Assembly: GCA_016934825.1 (NCBI GenBank)
Contig: JAFGSB010000070.1
Location: 62,001 to 126,000 of the forward strand
Length of the DNA: 64,000 bases
Direction of reading: 5' to 3'
Source: Candidatus Zhuqueibacterota bacterium
GTDB taxonomy: Bacteria; Zhuqueibacterota; Zhuqueibacteria; Residuimicrobiales; Krinioviventaceae
Below the pieces are notes generated by a model, which was not told the DNA's origin, ran no database searches, and saw only the letters and a list, made by a program, of their open reading frames with translations. Positions 44,932-53,438 of this stretch are shown here, one piece after another (position 1 is the first letter of the stretch; the number at the start of each line of letters is the position of its first letter). The position numbers and the translations under genes were made by a program.

Positions 44932-46554
44932 ATGAACAGCAAAGAACTTGTTCTCTCCGCAATGAAACGGTTACCGGTACCGCGGGTTCCCTGGGTCCCG
45001 TTTGTCGGCTGCCATGGGGGCGCGTTGATCTGCGTTAACGCAATTGAGTATTTAACAAATGAGAACAATCTGTTAAACGGTATCCGTAAAGCTATTCAAC
45101 GATACAATCCGGATGGTATTCCGGTGATGTTTGATTTACAGGTGGAAGCGGAAATCCTGGGTTGTGAACTGGTCTGGTCGGATGAAAATCCCCCCGCCGT
45201 GTCAACCCATCCTCTAACGGATGGAAAAACAATCAAAGATTTACATATCCCGGCAATCACGGAAGGCCGAATTCCGCTGATTATAAAAACCGCCAAAACC
45301 ATTCGCGGGGAATTCCCGGATATCGCACTTTACGGGCTGGTTACCGGTCCCTTTACGCTTGCCATGCACCTCGCCGGGACCGATCTGTTTATGAAAATGT
45401 ATGAAGAACCGGTCTATGTTGAAAAATTACTTCAGTTTTGTCGTGATGTTTCTATCGCCATGTCCGCTTACTATATTGACGCCGGCTGCGATATTATTGC
45501 CGTTGTCGATCCCCTGACAAGTCAAATCAGTGAAGAGCAGTTCCGGCAATATATCACTGAACCGGTCAAAAAAATTTTCCCTGCCGTTAAAAATAAAGGC
45601 GCATTAACTTCTTTCTTTGTCTGCGGACAAGCCCAGCATAACATAGAAGCCATGGCCGATTGTCAACCGGATAACATATCCATCGACGAAAATATCCCGC
45701 TGGATTTCGTTCGCGATATCTGTGAACAAAAAAATATCAGTTTTGGCGGCAACATGCAGTTGACGATGACCCTGCTGCTCGGCAATGAGACGGATGCACA
45801 GCAAAACGCTATGGAATGTATACAAACGGCGGGTAATACCGGTTTTATTCTGGCTCCGGGATGCGACTTGCCTTATGCGACACCACCGGAAAATTTGGAA
45901 GCCGTAACCCGTTTGGTTCGTGATCCCTATCAGCAGCAGGTGATTTCCACCCTGGAAAAACATAAATCAACTCCCGATATACCTGACATGAGCGATTACG
46001 GCGTGTCGGATAAAGTGATAATAGATATCATTACACTTGATTCAGAATCCTGCGCGCCCTGTCAATATATGGTAGAATCGGTAAAACAGATCGCGCCGCA
46101 ATTTAAAAATATTGTCGAGTGGCGCGAACATAAAATCAAACACAAGGAATCCATTCAGTTTATGACGGCGTTGATGGTTAAAAACATACCAACAATTTGT
46201 ATTGACGGCAAGATCACATTCGTTTCCAGAATTCCCGGCAAGCAGGAACTGATTCAGGCGATCCAGAAACGGATCAATGAAAAACTCTACCATAAAATCA
46301 GGGTACGAAAGGGATCAATTTTTATTTTGGGGCGCGATGACAACGAAATTCAACAGGTTAAGCCTGTCGTTGAACAAGCGATCCGGGAGCTTGGCGCCGA
46401 TGTTCCGCTTGTTGAAATATCTGATGAAAAGGAAATTCTCTCATTCGGTATTACAAGAACCCCGGCTGTAGTTACCGCTACTTATAAAATAAAATCTGAA
46501 GAAAAAGCGCCCTCGGTACCTGTTACAAAGGAATGGATAAAGGACCTGTTATGA
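44932..46554 (+). CDS. URO-D/MtaA-family methyltransferase fused to thioredoxin-like domains
   Basis: 540 residues behind AAGGAGA. Residues 1-345 are a uroporphyrinogen-decarboxylase-family barrel of the MtaA/CmuA kind (VTGPFTLAMHLAGTDLFMK, GCDIIAVVDPLTSQIS). The zinc pattern HxC...C of MtaA is partly lost: F229-V-C231 and C311. After a linker comes a thioredoxin/glutaredoxin-like domain (about 360-450) with C374-A-P-C377 and a cis-Pro-like NIPTICIDGK. A second, Cys-less domain of similar size closes it (about 452-540, RTPAVV). The fusion suggests a redox step, such as keeping the corrinoid or zinc thiols reduced. Its stop overlaps the next gene by ATGA. Confidence 0.82.
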   Translation: MNSKELVLSAMKRLPVPRVPWVPFVGCHGGALICVNAIEYLTNENNLLNGIRKAIQRYNPDGIPVMFDLQVEAEILGCELVWSDENPPAVSTHPLTDGKTIKDLHIPAITEGRIPLIIKTAKTIRGEFPDIALYGLVTGPFTLAMHLAGTDLFMKMYEEPVYVEKLLQFCRDVSIAMSAYYIDAGCDIIAVVDPLTSQISEEQFRQYITEPVKKIFPAVKNKGALTSFFVCGQAQHNIEAMADCQPDNISIDENIPLDFVRDICEQKNISFGGNMQLTMTLLLGNETDAQQNAMECIQTAGNTGFILAPGCDLPYATPPENLEAVTRLVRDPYQQQVISTLEKHKSTPDIPDMSDYGVSDKVIIDIITLDSESCAPCQYMVESVKQIAPQFKNIVEWREHKIKHKESIQFMTALMVKNIPTICIDGKITFVSRIPGKQELIQAIQKRINEKLYHKIRVRKGSIFILGRDDNEIQQVKPVVEQAIRELGADVPLVEISDEKEILSFGITRTPAVVTATYKIKSEEKAPSVPVTKEWIKDLL

Positions 46555-47468
46555 AAAGTATTCCCTTTTTTCTTGTTACCGGTTTCTTGGGAAGCGGTAA
46601 AACCACATTACTCGAAAGATTCATCAAATTATTTGCCGACAAAAAACGTATCGCGGTCATCCAGAACGAATTCGCACCGGGGCAGGTTGCGGGTCTTGAG
46701 TTATCCAGGACCGGAAAATCCTTCGAAATCCTGGAAATTAACCGCGGTTCGGTATTTTGCGTTTGTCTTATTTCGGATTTTGTAAAACTTTTACACGAAT
46801 TAATACATACCCGGCCGGTGGATGCGATTATATTGGAAGCAACAGGACTTGCCGATCCGATTGCCGTCGGTCAACTGCTCGAAGCCCGTAATTTAAAAGA
46901 CAGGGTTCATCTTGCTCATGTCTGGTGCGTCGTTGACGTGGTCAATTTTCAAAAATTATCACAAAACATGACGCGAATTATCCACCAGGTACAGGTCGCC
47001 GATACGGTTATTATAAACAAAACGGATTTAAGCAATACGGAACTGCCCGAAATAAAAGAAAAAATTAAATCCTTGAATCCCTTTGCCAAAATTTATGAAA
47101 CTTCTTATTGCGATGTATCCTTTAAAAACAAATTCACCGAATATGATGCACAAGCTGCCTCCCGGGATTATATAAACGGTGGAAATATTCAATCCGGTCC
47201 GCGTCCAAATCTGAATTCGGTTGTTTACAGGGACACAAAATCCATAAACCGAGAAAATTTTGAAAATTTTATAAAAATCATTGAAAAAAAGGTCTATCGT
47301 TTAAAAGGATTTGTTAAATTAGAAAATAATTCGTTAATTGCCGTACAATCATGCTTTGGGATCACAATAACAGAGAACATAGAAAATATTTCCGGTCAAA
47401 CCGAATTTATCGCCATCGGTCCCGGAATCGACCATAAACAATTCAGAGATCTGCTAAATTCTAATTGA
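46551..47468 (+). CDS. G3E GTPase of the CobW/COG0523 family
   Basis: 305 residues from the ATG in the ATGA overlap at 46551, with AAAGGA upstream. P-loop GFLGSGKTTLLERF, switch region EILEINRGSVFCVC, Walker B ILEATGLADP, and the guanine-specificity motif NKTD. The metal motif CxCC of this family is reduced to CVCL. G3E members load metals or reactivate cobalamin enzymes (as MeaB-type GTPases do). Here, between a methyltransferase and a corrinoid protein, a role in corrinoid-protein assembly or repair is likely, by inference. The C-terminal CobW_C domain (from about 215) is short. Confidence 0.85.
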   Translation: MKSIPFFLVTGFLGSGKTTLLERFIKLFADKKRIAVIQNEFAPGQVAGLELSRTGKSFEILEINRGSVFCVCLISDFVKLLHELIHTRPVDAIILEATGLADPIAVGQLLEARNLKDRVHLAHVWCVVDVVNFQKLSQNMTRIIHQVQVADTVIINKTDLSNTELPEIKEKIKSLNPFAKIYETSYCDVSFKNKFTEYDAQAASRDYINGGNIQSGPRPNLNSVVYRDTKSINRENFENFIKIIEKKVYRLKGFVKLENNSLIAVQSCFGITITENIENISGQTEFIAIGPGIDHKQFRDLLNSN

Positions 47469-47489
47469 AAATACAGGAAAGGGACAATT

Positions 47490-48149
47490 ATGAATGATTT
47501 GATCGGACAAATTTCTATTTGTATAGAACGCGGAAAAGTAAACAAAGCCGCTCCGTATCCCCCGGACATGAGAGAACAGGACGGGGCAGATGAACTGACA
47601 AAGCAGGCAATCGATGACGGGATTGATCCCAACGAAATTTTACATGGCTGTATGATGGGTATGCAGAAAATCGGGGAAAAGTTTTCAAGAAATGAAGCCT
47701 TTGTTCCGGAACTGCTCATGTCGGCCAAAGCCATGACCGCTGTAATGGCGCACTTGAAACCATTTTTCCAGTCCGGGAATGTAAAAAGGAAAGGAAAGTT
47801 CGTCATCGGCACGGTCGCGGGCGATTTACACGATATCGGTAAAAAACTGGTTGCGATGGTTGTGGAAGGTAACGGTTGGGATGTTATCGATCTTGGTGTG
47901 GATGTATCAGCCGATAAATTTATTGCGGCAATTGACGAACATCCCGGTTGTATTGTGGGAATGAGCGCCTTATTGACAACCACTATGGTCAACATGGAAA
48001 AATCAATTCAGGGTATCAGGGCAAAACATCCCGGCACTAAAGTGATCGTCGGCGGCGCGCCGTTAAGTACAGAATATGCTAATAAAATACATGCGGACGG
48101 ATATGCTGCGGATCCACAGGGAGCAGTTAATCTGTTGAATGGCTTTTAA
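47490..48149 (+). CDS. Corrinoid (B12-binding) methyltransferase protein, MtaC/MtbC-like
   Basis: 219 residues, the usual size. An N-terminal helical cap (about 1-90, LTKQAIDDGIDPNEILHGCMMGMQKIG as the B12-binding-2 pattern, cited in part) and a Rossmann cobalamin domain (about 102-219) with D112-L-H114-D-I-G117, whose His takes the lower-axial position on cobalt. MSALLTTTM and IVGGAPL are the other cofactor loops. It carries a methyl group between a donor methyltransferase and an acceptor enzyme. AAAGGGACA precedes the ATG. It lies 21 bp after the GTPase gene and 11 bp before a URO-D paralog, which fits a three-component methyltransferase system. Confidence 0.92.
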   Translation: MNDLIGQISICIERGKVNKAAPYPPDMREQDGADELTKQAIDDGIDPNEILHGCMMGMQKIGEKFSRNEAFVPELLMSAKAMTAVMAHLKPFFQSGNVKRKGKFVIGTVAGDLHDIGKKLVAMVVEGNGWDVIDLGVDVSADKFIAAIDEHPGCIVGMSALLTTTMVNMEKSIQGIRAKHPGTKVIVGGAPLSTEYANKIHADGYAADPQGAVNLLNGF

Positions 48150-48160
48150 ATTTTCCCTGT

Positions 48161-49162
48161 ATGGAAAATAAAAAACCGGACATCTGCGCCGCGCTCGCGT
48201 GTGAACAGCCGAAAAATGCTGTTCCAATATGGGAGCTTGAATTTCATCTCTGGAACTGTTTCAGTCCAAAACGGGTGATACTGGGAACGGAATTCTTAAC
48301 ATTATCCTCCGGAGATCAGGAAAAAACTCTTCATGAAAATGCAGAGATTATGTTTGCCGTAAGCCGGGAATTACAATTTTCAGCATTAACGATACCCGGC
48401 GGCTACTGGGAAATCGCTCCCGGAGTACCTGCCTATTACTGGCTTCCCGATGAAGCCCGTATTGAACAGACAAAAATATTGAAACGGGTGGTTTCAGATA
48501 ACCTCATGCTTATGGCGGTTACAGGGGGCGTATTGGCCATTCCCGAAGCGAATGATTATATTTCTTTCTCCACAAAGTTGCTGGAAGCCCCGGAAGAAAT
48601 CGACGATTTAGCACAACGATGCTGGTTTCAGGGAATCGAACAGGGCAAAAAATTCAGCGATCTTGGCGTAGAGGGATTGATCACGGCATCCGATATTGCG
48701 GAAAATCGAGGTCCGTATTTCAATCCTGAACAACTGCGGCGGTTTATTTTTCCGTATTTGCACAAATGGGCGCTGGAGGTTAAATCGCTGGGTGTATTTC
48801 CGATCCTGCATACGGACGGCAATGTAGAATCCTGCCTGGATGAAATTGCCCAAAGCGGTATTTCCGCTCTGCAGGCTATTGATCCCGTAGCGGGAATGGA
48901 TATAATAAGAGTGAAAAACCGGATTGGCGACAAGGTCTGTCTGTGCGGCAACGTGGATTGCGGTCTTTTTCTGAACGGGACCCCGGAACAGATTTACAAA
49001 ACGACCACCGATGTTTTACAGGCCTGTAAAACCGGCGGCGGTTTTGTACTGGGGGCTTCCAACGTTATTCAGCCGCAGGCGCCCAAAGAGAATGTTCTTG
49101 CCATGATCGAGGCATGGCGGCATTATGGTTCTTATAAACCTGTTACTGATAAACGGTTATAA
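48161..49162 (+). CDS. URO-D-family protein with altered zinc motif
   Basis: 333 residues with a URO-D/MtaA-type TIM barrel: VEGLITASDIAENRGPYF, FPILHTDGNVESCLDEIAQ, ICLCGNVD-like VCLCGNVDCG, LGASNVIQP. The zinc pattern HxC...C reads H217-T-D219 with no Cys at the third site. It therefore probably binds substrate in another way, as in HemE-like or CmuA-unlike members. It starts 11 bp after the corrinoid gene. It may be the substrate-side methyltransferase, which usually differs most between systems. An intrinsic terminator follows at 49221. Confidence 0.82.
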   Translation: MENKKPDICAALACEQPKNAVPIWELEFHLWNCFSPKRVILGTEFLTLSSGDQEKTLHENAEIMFAVSRELQFSALTIPGGYWEIAPGVPAYYWLPDEARIEQTKILKRVVSDNLMLMAVTGGVLAIPEANDYISFSTKLLEAPEEIDDLAQRCWFQGIEQGKKFSDLGVEGLITASDIAENRGPYFNPEQLRRFIFPYLHKWALEVKSLGVFPILHTDGNVESCLDEIAQSGISALQAIDPVAGMDIIRVKNRIGDKVCLCGNVDCGLFLNGTPEQIYKTTTDVLQACKTGGGFVLGASNVIQPQAPKENVLAMIEAWRHYGSYKPVTDKRL

Positions 49163-49220
49163 TGACTGTATAACTGCTTACAGAGAATACCCGGAGTTTG
49201 ATAATAGTGGCTAAAATTCC

Positions 49221-49247
49221 TGTTCGGGAAAAACGAACACTTTTTTT
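49221..49247 (+). terminator. Intrinsic terminator after the second URO-D gene
   Basis: Six-bp stem TGTTCG (49221-49226) and CGAACA (49234-49239) with a seven-base loop. The right arm is followed by C and seven T residues. It is short, so termination may be partial and allow read-through into the homocysteine methyltransferase gene. Confidence 0.55.
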
Positions 49248-49370
49248 CAGAAACACTGTTAATCCCATGTTCAAAGGATGGGTATAAAAAAAACAATTTG
49301 TAAATTTATCTTATATTCCTTATATAATAAATAACATTGACTGTACGGACCATTTTATTCTGAAGAAATA

Positions 49371-50273
49371 ATGATGAAAAAAATAACAAAAAAATTAAAA
49401 GACAAAAAAGTACTGGTATCGGACGGCGCCTGGGGTACGTTCCTGCATCAAAAGGGTTTGCCGGCGGGTCAATGCCCGGAATCCTGGAATTTAACACACC
49501 CCGATAAAGTTTTGGATATCCCTGTCCAGTATATCAGGGCCGGGGCCGATATGGTGCTGACCAACAGCTTTGGCGCAAGTCCGTTCAAACTGAAACACTA
49601 TGGATTACAGGACAAAGTATTTGCGATCAACAAGGCGGCGGCGGAAATTTCCCGGCGTGCGGCCGGACCGGACCGTTTTGTGCTCGGCTCTATAGGGCCC
49701 ACGGGTGTTATTCTTATGATGGGCGAGGTTAGCGATCAGGAACTTTACGACGGATTCAAACAGCAGGCCAAAGCGCTTGAAGCCGGCGGTGCTGACGCCG
49801 CCTGCATTGAGACCATGTCGGCACTGGATGAAGCCGTAATAGCCGTAAAAGCCGTTAAAGAAAACACGGATATGGAGATCATTTGCACTTTTACTTTTGA
49901 AAAAACGGTCAATAATGATTACCGGACAATGATGGGTGTTTCCCCGGCGGACATGCTTGTCATGCTGAAAAAAAAAGGGGTGGATATCATCGGCACCAAT
50001 TGCGGCAACGGTTTTCAAAGAATGATCGATATCGTCAAAGAAATCCGTTCGATGGATTTATCGATACCCCTTATTGTACACGCCAATGCGGGAAAACCTG
50101 ACGTACAGGACGGTAAAACGATTTTCCCTGAAACGCCGGAAAAAATGGCGGGATTCGTTCCTGAAATCATGGCTGCAGGAGTAAATATCATCGGCGGCTG
50201 CTGCGGGACAACCCCGGAACATATTCGACACATCAAACAGGCAGTGACCTTGCAGGAAAAAAATGACAAATAA
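49371..50273 (+). CDS. Homocysteine S-methyltransferase (MetH N-terminal module-like)
   Basis: 300 residues matching the homocysteine-binding domain of cobalamin-dependent methionine synthase: VSDGAWGTFLHQKG, NSFGASPFKL, SIGPTG, and the zinc ligands C211 (GTNCG) with C277 and C278 (GGCCGTTPEHI). The spacing is nearly that of known MetH modules. It would accept a methyl group from the corrinoid protein and make methionine. It has no folate or cobalamin domain of its own. Two ATGs in a row (49371, 49374) are both possible. It overlaps the next gene by 11 bp. Confidence 0.92.
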   Translation: MMKKITKKLKDKKVLVSDGAWGTFLHQKGLPAGQCPESWNLTHPDKVLDIPVQYIRAGADMVLTNSFGASPFKLKHYGLQDKVFAINKAAAEISRRAAGPDRFVLGSIGPTGVILMMGEVSDQELYDGFKQQAKALEAGGADAACIETMSALDEAVIAVKAVKENTDMEIICTFTFEKTVNNDYRTMMGVSPADMLVMLKKKGVDIIGTNCGNGFQRMIDIVKEIRSMDLSIPLIVHANAGKPDVQDGKTIFPETPEKMAGFVPEIMAAGVNIIGGCCGTTPEHIRHIKQAVTLQEKNDK

Positions 50274-50982
50274 AAATAAAACATTAATTGATCGAGTATA
50301 CACGTTTAACCCCGACAACAGTGAACTTGTTGTCGCTCCCGAAATCATACGTATGAACATTGGTTATCCGCGTAACCATAATGATAATCATATTGATGAA
50401 ATGATAGACAAAGTCATTCGGCTCTCGAAGGAAAAGATAGATATTCAAAGCGGTTTTAAAATATATGATAATATTGAGATATATCCGAACAGGACCGGTA
50501 TGGAAATCGGCGGTAAAGAATTCCAAACTCAAAAAATAATTACCAGTCAGATGAGAAAAGCCGAATCGGCTGCGCTGTTTTTATGTACAATCGGGCCGCA
50601 AATGGAAAACTGGTCCCAGGAATTGATTCAGGAAGGTGAACTTCTCAGGGGCTATATTGTTGATGCGGTTGCGTCGGAATCCGTGGAAAAGGCCATGGAT
50701 TTGACACACGATTATCTGGAACAGCTAATGCGACAGGAAGGTCTGGGTATTACCAACCGTTTCAGTCCCGGTTACTGCAGATGGCCCGTTTCCGATCAAC
50801 ATATATTATTTTCATTATTACCGCCGGGTTTTTGCGGGATCACCCTGACCGAATCGTCGCTGATGGTTCCAGTAAAATCGGTCAGTGGTTTTATCGGCAT
50901 CGGCCCGGATGCAAAAAGACAGGATTACGCATGTAATATATGTGATGATACCACCTGTTTCAGAAAAAAAATTAAGAGTTGA
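50263..50982 (+). CDS. MetH activation-domain-like protein (reductive corrinoid reactivation)
   Basis: 239 residues like the S-adenosylmethionine-binding activation domain at the C-terminus of MetH: SELVVAPEIIRMNIGYP, FLCTIGPQMENW, YIVDAVASESVEKAMD and the key RFSPGYCRWPVSDQ. In MetH this domain remethylates cobalamin after it oxidises to Co(II). A tail with three cysteines (CNICDDTTC) may bind metal or take part in electron transfer. The 11-bp overlap with the homocysteine module shows translational coupling. Together with the corrinoid protein they make three of the four parts of MetH as separate chains. Confidence 0.88.
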   Translation: MTNKNKTLIDRVYTFNPDNSELVVAPEIIRMNIGYPRNHNDNHIDEMIDKVIRLSKEKIDIQSGFKIYDNIEIYPNRTGMEIGGKEFQTQKIITSQMRKAESAALFLCTIGPQMENWSQELIQEGELLRGYIVDAVASESVEKAMDLTHDYLEQLMRQEGLGITNRFSPGYCRWPVSDQHILFSLLPPGFCGITLTESSLMVPVKSVSGFIGIGPDAKRQDYACNICDDTTCFRKKIKS

Positions 50983-51239
50983 TAAAAAAATACTCTGCTT
51001 AAAAAAATTGCAGATTTTACCGGTATGATAAAAATATTATTACAGATTAACTCCCTGTATTTCCGACCAGAGAATATTTTGTTCCTTTATACAGTGCGGC
51101 TGCCATACTAAAACAAGCATATAAAAAATGTACTCCGGCTGACGGTTCGGGCAATCATTTACCCGATTACATCAAACAGGAATTATTATGGTTTAATAGA
51201 AACCGCGTGGATATTTATTAAAAAACGAGAAATATAAAC

Positions 51240-52256
51240 GTGAATTCATGGGAACGATTTAGGAAAAGATTAAAAGGCGAAACCGTAGACCGGCCGCCAA
51301 ACTTTGATATCATGATGACATTTGCCTGTCATTATATTAACGAGCCCCTTTGCCGTTATTATCAGGATTACCGTGTATTATGTGAAGCGAATTTAGCCGT
51401 CCTGGAGGCATTCGATCTCGACATTGTCCAGGCCATATCCGATCCGTACCGGGAAGCTGCGGACTTTGGCGCGAAAATAGAATTCCCGGAAAACGGTTTG
51501 CCAATATGTAAGGAGCCACTGATCCGGCAGGAATCCGACCTGAAAAGACTTGTCCCGGTAAATCCGGCATCCGGGAAGCGTATGAATGACCGCCTCGAAG
51601 CCGTATCATTATTTAGACAACATGTGGGTGGACAGGTGCCGGTTATGGGCTGGGTTGAAGGCGCAATGGCGGAAGCCGCGGACCTGCGCGGCGTCAGTAC
51701 TGTATTAATGGATATTTTTGAACGGCCCGAATGGCTCAAGGAACTCCTGGAGATTTGCGTTGAAACGGGAATCAATTTTGCCCGCGCCCAGATCGATGCC
51801 GGAGCCGATATTATCGGACTGGGAGATTCCGTGGTGTCCCAGGTATCCCCGCAACAGTATGAAGAATTCGCATTACCATACCAGCAGCGGATCTTTTCGG
51901 CCGTGAAGGAAATGGGGGCCGTACCCAGACTGCATATCTGCGGAAATACGTCTTTGATATTGAACCAGATGGCGCAGAGCGGGGCCGAGATCATCGATCT
52001 TGACTGGATGGTTGATTTCGGAAGCGCCGCCAGATTATACGGCGATTATCCGGTCATTTGCGGTAATTTCGATCCCGTCAAAGTGCTTTTACAGGGCACA
52101 CCGGCACTGGTCAAAATGGAAACCCTGAAATGCCTGCAAACCGGCGGACCGCGTTGTATCAATATGGCCGGCTGTGAAGTCCCATTTGAGACCCCCTATG
52201 ATAACCTTCTGGCCCAGACGAAAGCCATAAAAGAATTCGGCTCCGGATTATCATAA
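51240..52256 (+). CDS. URO-D/MtaA-family methyltransferase with intact zinc motif
   Basis: 338 residues from GTG 51240. SWERFRKRLKGETVDRPPNF is the typical family N-terminus, which supports the non-ATG start, and no in-frame ATG exists nearby. The barrel shows VMGWVEGAMAEAADLRG, GADIIGLGDSVVSQVSP and the full zinc pattern H232-I-C234 with C312 (AGCEVP), as in MtaA and MtbA. Zinc activates a thiol or thiolate acceptor of the methyl group, or the substrate. It lies 257 bp after the reactivation gene and may have its own promoter. It is the best candidate here for a working MtaA-type enzyme. Confidence 0.87.
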   Translation: MNSWERFRKRLKGETVDRPPNFDIMMTFACHYINEPLCRYYQDYRVLCEANLAVLEAFDLDIVQAISDPYREAADFGAKIEFPENGLPICKEPLIRQESDLKRLVPVNPASGKRMNDRLEAVSLFRQHVGGQVPVMGWVEGAMAEAADLRGVSTVLMDIFERPEWLKELLEICVETGINFARAQIDAGADIIGLGDSVVSQVSPQQYEEFALPYQQRIFSAVKEMGAVPRLHICGNTSLILNQMAQSGAEIIDLDWMVDFGSAARLYGDYPVICGNFDPVKVLLQGTPALVKMETLKCLQTGGPRCINMAGCEVPFETPYDNLLAQTKAIKEFGSGLS

Positions 52257-52294
52257 AAAATGATAAAATCCCCCCGGCAATGACAACTCTTTAA

Positions 52295-53404
52295 TCAATC
52301 AAATGATGTGATAAAATCAACGATCCGTTTGGCCGCTTTGCCGTCGCCGTACGGATTCACTGCTTTAGCCATTCGTTCGTACGTCTTTTGGTTCGTCAAT
52401 AATTCATGGCTGATATCAAAAATTGACTTTTGTGTGATCCCGGCGAGCACCGCGGTTCCGGCCGTAACTGCCTCCGGTCGCTCGGTTTCGGTCCGCATAA
52501 CAACAACCGGTTTCCCAAGTGCCGGAGCTTCTTCCTGTATGCCCCCGGAATCAGTGAGCACAAGGACGGATTCGTTGATCAATGAAGTCAATTCGCTGTA
52601 ATCAACCGGTTTGAGCAGGTGAATCCGTTCCTTGCCGCCAAGTATTGAATATACAGGTTCCTGAATATTGGAATTGAGATGCACAGGGTAAACAATTTCC
52701 AGATCTTTATGCCGTTCCGATAACTGCAGCAGAGCATGACAGATATTTTTGATCGGTTCGCCGAAATTCTCCCGCCGGTGCGCAGTTACCAGAACCAGTT
52801 TATTGTTTTTATTACGAATCTGTTTCGCAAAACCATTGGATGATTTATTTTTCAATATATAAAATAATGCATCAATTACCGTATTCCCGGTCACGATTAC
52901 GGACTCTGGCGCAGCTCCTTCGGACAGCAGATTCTTTTTATTACCCTCCGTTGGCGCGAAATGATAATTGCCGATGACACTGATCATTTTACGGTTTGCT
53001 TCCTCCGGATAGGGCGAATAGATATCTCCTGTCCGCAGTCCGGCTTCGACATGTCCAACCGGGATGCCCTCATAAAATCCGGCCAGCGCACCGATAAACG
53101 CTGTCGTTGTATCCCCCTGTACCAGAATAAGATCGGGACGCACTTTGGAAAAAACGTACTGGAAACCTTTCATACTTTTTTCAACAATCTGCGTCAGGGT
53201 CTGATTTTGCTGCATAATATTCAAATCAAAATCAGGTTTGATATCAAAAAGGTCCAGAACCTGTTTTAACATCTCCCTGTGCTGCGAAGTCGAAACTTTT
53301 ATGGTATCGATTCCGCGCCGCTTTTCCAGTTCCAGTATAACCGGCGCCATCTTAATCGCTTCGGGACGCGTCCCGAATACGATCATTATTTTATTATATT
53401 TCAT
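52295..53404 (-). CDS. wecB: UDP-N-acetylglucosamine 2-epimerase (non-hydrolysing)
   Basis: 369 residues, standard length. GTRPEAIKMAPVI near 11-23, QGDTTTAF near 96, HVEAGLRTGDIYSPYPEEANRK carrying both catalytic Glu residues, TAHRRENFG and TDSGGIQEEAPALGKPV at the UDP site. It interconverts UDP-GlcNAc and UDP-ManNAc, giving building blocks for surface polysaccharides. It is the last gene of the minus-strand exopolysaccharide run, 34 bp after the sorted FG-GAP gene, and it ends 38 bp from a convergent gene. Confidence 0.94.
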   Translation of the reverse strand: MKYNKIMIVFGTRPEAIKMAPVILELEKRRGIDTIKVSTSQHREMLKQVLDLFDIKPDFDLNIMQQNQTLTQIVEKSMKGFQYVFSKVRPDLILVQGDTTTAFIGALAGFYEGIPVGHVEAGLRTGDIYSPYPEEANRKMISVIGNYHFAPTEGNKKNLLSEGAAPESVIVTGNTVIDALFYILKNKSSNGFAKQIRNKNNKLVLVTAHRRENFGEPIKNICHALLQLSERHKDLEIVYPVHLNSNIQEPVYSILGGKERIHLLKPVDYSELTSLINESVLVLTDSGGIQEEAPALGKPVVVMRTETERPEAVTAGTAVLAGITQKSIFDISHELLTNQKTYERMAKAVNPYGDGKAAKRIVDFITSFD

Positions 53405-53438
53405 GTTATTTCATTCTTATCGTATTCAATAACGGGAT

